This document shows, piece after piece, positions 62,370 through 64,000 of a stretch of DNA of 64,000 nucleotides (positions within the stretch are counted from its first letter, which is position 1; each line of letters begins with the position of its first letter). The position numbers and the translations under genes are program-made. Source of the stretch: an uncultured Caulobacteraceae bacterium. GTDB lineage: Bacteria; Pseudomonadota; Alphaproteobacteria; Caulobacterales; Aquidulcibacteraceae. Where the stretch lies: positions 1 through 64,000 of the forward strand of contig CADEDT010000003.1 of NCBI GenBank assembly GCA_902826145.1. Direction: 5' to 3'. The notes beneath the pieces are model-generated. The model did not search any database and was not told the origin of the DNA. It worked only from the letters and a program-made list of their open reading frames with translations.

Positions 62370-64000
62370 ATGAGATTTCTCGCATCGCACGCGCAGCGAC
62401 GTGTTCTCTTCTTCGAACAGCGAAGGCGCGGCTCGCCCGCCTACAACATCCCGAGGCTATTCGACCTTTCAGGCGATTTATGTCTGGAGGCGCTTGAGCA
62501 AGCGTTCGCCGATGTCGTCGAACGCCATGCGTGCCTTCGGCTGAGGTTTGAGTTGGTCGACGGAGACCATTGGGCAGTCATAGAGCCTTCGACGCCGGCC
62601 GCTGTAAATCGGCTCAGCGAGATCTCGAGTGACGAAGAGGCTGATAGAGAGTTGCTGCGCCTTGCACGTGAGCCATTCGACACGGCGCGGGGACCTCTGT
62701 TCCGCATCGCAGTTGCGACGCTCCGGCCCGGTCGCCATCGCGTGCTTCTTGTCCTCCACCACACGTGCGCTGACGACATCGCCGTTAAGGTCATCGTTCG
62801 GGATTGGGTTGCGGCCTACGAATGTCGCCTCAGAAGCAAAGCGCCTGACGAACCGGGCGTGTCGATCGCCTACTCCGACTGCGTCGCGTGGGAGCGGGAA
62901 TTTTTAGACTCCGCCGTGGGCACCGCCGGAATTGCCGCCTTTGCCGATGACATCCGCGATGTCGCGCCGAGTGCGCTTGTTGGCGAGAGCAATGGTGACG
63001 GCGGAGACGGCCGAATTTCGGTCGCGATCGGTGACGCGCTAGTGCGTGAGGTGGAGGGCGTTGCGCGCGATCTAGGCTGCACGCCATTCATGTTCTTTGG
63101 CGCGATCTTGGCGGTTCTGCTGCAGCGCTACACCAATGAGTCAGACGTTCTCTTCGGAATCGCGATTGGAAACCGCTACGCGCCTGGAGCCGGGGAGGTC
63201 GTGGGCGACTTCGTCAACACGGCGCCGTTCCGGCTAACTGTCGAAGGCGGTGCCTTTAGTGGTCTCCTCAAGCGCTCGCGCAAGCAAGTGTTTCGCTGTT
63301 TGCAACATGGCGCCGCACCGATTGATCTGGCGGTTCGCGCTGCTGGCCGGAGTGGCGAGAGCGCGTCAATTGGTATTGTCCTTTTGGAGAACCTCGAGCC
63401 GCCGCCCTTCGCCCCCGTAGGACTCCGGTGTGTGACATCGGTGCCATGGACTGGAGCCGCAAAAGTCGCTCTGCAGGTCAGCCTGGAGAGAGCAGGCGCT
63501 GGCCGCGTACTCAATGTGGAGTTCAGCGGTGAGCATTTCAGCCATGCGGCAGCAGAACGTTTCGCGCTTCAGTTCCTGACGCTTCTCGAAGAAGTGTCCG
63601 TGAATCCCGAGCGGGATATCGCGTTGTTGAGTGTTCACACGGCACAAGATCTAGATCGCCTTAGGCAAGTCTCCCACGGCCAGGCAGTCGATCTGACTTT
63701 CAATCCCGTGCATGAACTGATTTTGGCTCAGTGTCGCGCGCGCTCCGATGATGTTGCGGTGCTAGCTGACGGCGATGGCGCTCGTTCATCGCAGACCTAT
63801 GGTGAGTTGGAGCAATGGAGTCGTCGCGTCGCCTCCAGAGTGCTGCAGAACACCGTCGCGGGCCAACCGGTTGCGGTTTTCAGTCATCGAAGCTGCGCCC
63901 TCAGCGCCGGCTTATTAGGCGTACTCAGATCGGGGCGCGTGTATTTCGCACTCGATCCTGATTATCCCGACGATCGGCTGGCGCTCATGTTGGCAGAGGC
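62370..64000 (+). CDS. NRPS with condensation and adenylation domains, 3' end outside window
   Basis: The frame is open from ATG 62370 to the right edge (543 codons). It starts MRFLASHAQRRVLFFEQRR, directly into a condensation domain (PAYNIPRLFDLSGDLCLEAL, GDFVNTAPFRL). The C3 motif reads HHTCADD, so the usual Gly after the catalytic Asp is Asp. From about residue 450 an adenylation domain begins (NPVHELILAQCRARSDDVAV, TYGELEQWSRRVA, YFALDPDYPDDRLALML). The weak ribosome-binding site and 30-bp spacing suggest coupling to the pentapeptide gene. It is probably an upstream module of the assembly line. Confidence 0.9.
   Translation, partial: MRFLASHAQRRVLFFEQRRRGSPAYNIPRLFDLSGDLCLEALEQAFADVVERHACLRLRFELVDGDHWAVIEPSTPAAVNRLSEISSDEEADRELLRLAREPFDTARGPLFRIAVATLRPGRHRVLLVLHHTCADDIAVKVIVRDWVAAYECRLRSKAPDEPGVSIAYSDCVAWEREFLDSAVGTAGIAAFADDIRDVAPSALVGESNGDGGDGRISVAIGDALVREVEGVARDLGCTPFMFFGAILAVLLQRYTNESDVLFGIAIGNRYAPGAGEVVGDFVNTAPFRLTVEGGAFSGLLKRSRKQVFRCLQHGAAPIDLAVRAAGRSGESASIGIVLLENLEPPPFAPVGLRCVTSVPWTGAAKVALQVSLERAGAGRVLNVEFSGEHFSHAAAERFALQFLTLLEEVSVNPERDIALLSVHTAQDLDRLRQVSHGQAVDLTFNPVHELILAQCRARSDDVAVLADGDGARSSQTYGELEQWSRRVASRVLQNTVAGQPVAVFSHRSCALSAGLLGVLRSGRVYFALDPDYPDDRLALMLAE

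Noticed and set aside
1..64000. CRISPR array, insertion sequence or prophage
   Set aside because: No regular direct repeats, transposase or integrase frames, or phage structural genes were found; the tRNA-Ser has no adjacent integrase.

Overview
The window is high-GC bacterial DNA with short intergenic gaps and many overlapping starts and stops. Gene content (tandem FixL-like PAS kinase, CzcCBA metal efflux, Anbu proteasome operon, ECF sigma/anti-sigma pair, M3 lipoprotein peptidase) fits an alphaproteobacterium, perhaps Caulobacterales/Hyphomonadaceae. That placement is an inference from gene style; no rRNA is present.

Left part (1-18 kb): the 5' end of an M3 dipeptidyl carboxypeptidase lipoprotein; a small lipoprotein; a membrane-anchored protein; a PAS-PAS hybrid histidine kinase with a single-domain response regulator; MsrA; tRNA-Ser(GGA); a small membrane protein; a czcCBA-type metal efflux operon headed by a Cys/His-rich secreted protein; then a BlaI/BlaR1-like regulatory pair with a secreted alpha/beta hydrolase and a palindromic operator.

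Middle (18-36 kb): a two-gene Tc (ABC) toxin locus. The first gene encodes a fused TcB-TcC cocoon protein of 2550 aa whose variable C-terminus carries a GIY-YIG nuclease-like cargo. The second encodes a 3300-aa TcA-type pore/translocon protein.

Then (36-44 kb): the conserved operon of circularly permuted ATP-grasp protein, alpha-E protein, transglutaminase and Anbu peptidase; an envelope group (beta-barrel-like protein, low-complexity secreted protein, S8 subtilase); and a divergent ECF sigma factor with its anti-sigma factor.

Right part (44-64 kb): an apparently undescribed non-ribosomal peptide cluster. One probable minus-strand operon encodes a C-A(MT)-T-R NRPS, a fused aminodeoxychorismate synthase (PabAB), a chorismate mutase fused to an HPPD-like VOC domain, a TyrA-like dehydrogenase, a class IV aminotransferase, a phosphopantetheinyl transferase and an aldo/keto reductase. 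The divergent operon encodes a luciferase-like monooxygenase, a free carrier protein, a pentapeptide-repeat protein and a second NRPS that runs off the right edge. The first enzymes match the papABC logic for 4-aminophenylpyruvate and 4-aminophenylalanine. The mutase-dioxygenase fusion, reductive release domain, in-trans monooxygenase and possible gyrase-protecting pentapeptide-repeat protein suggest an unusual aminoaryl peptide aldehyde or alcohol. PanD, an MFS exporter, a stand-alone reductase and an APH-like kinase lie just left of this core and may belong to it.
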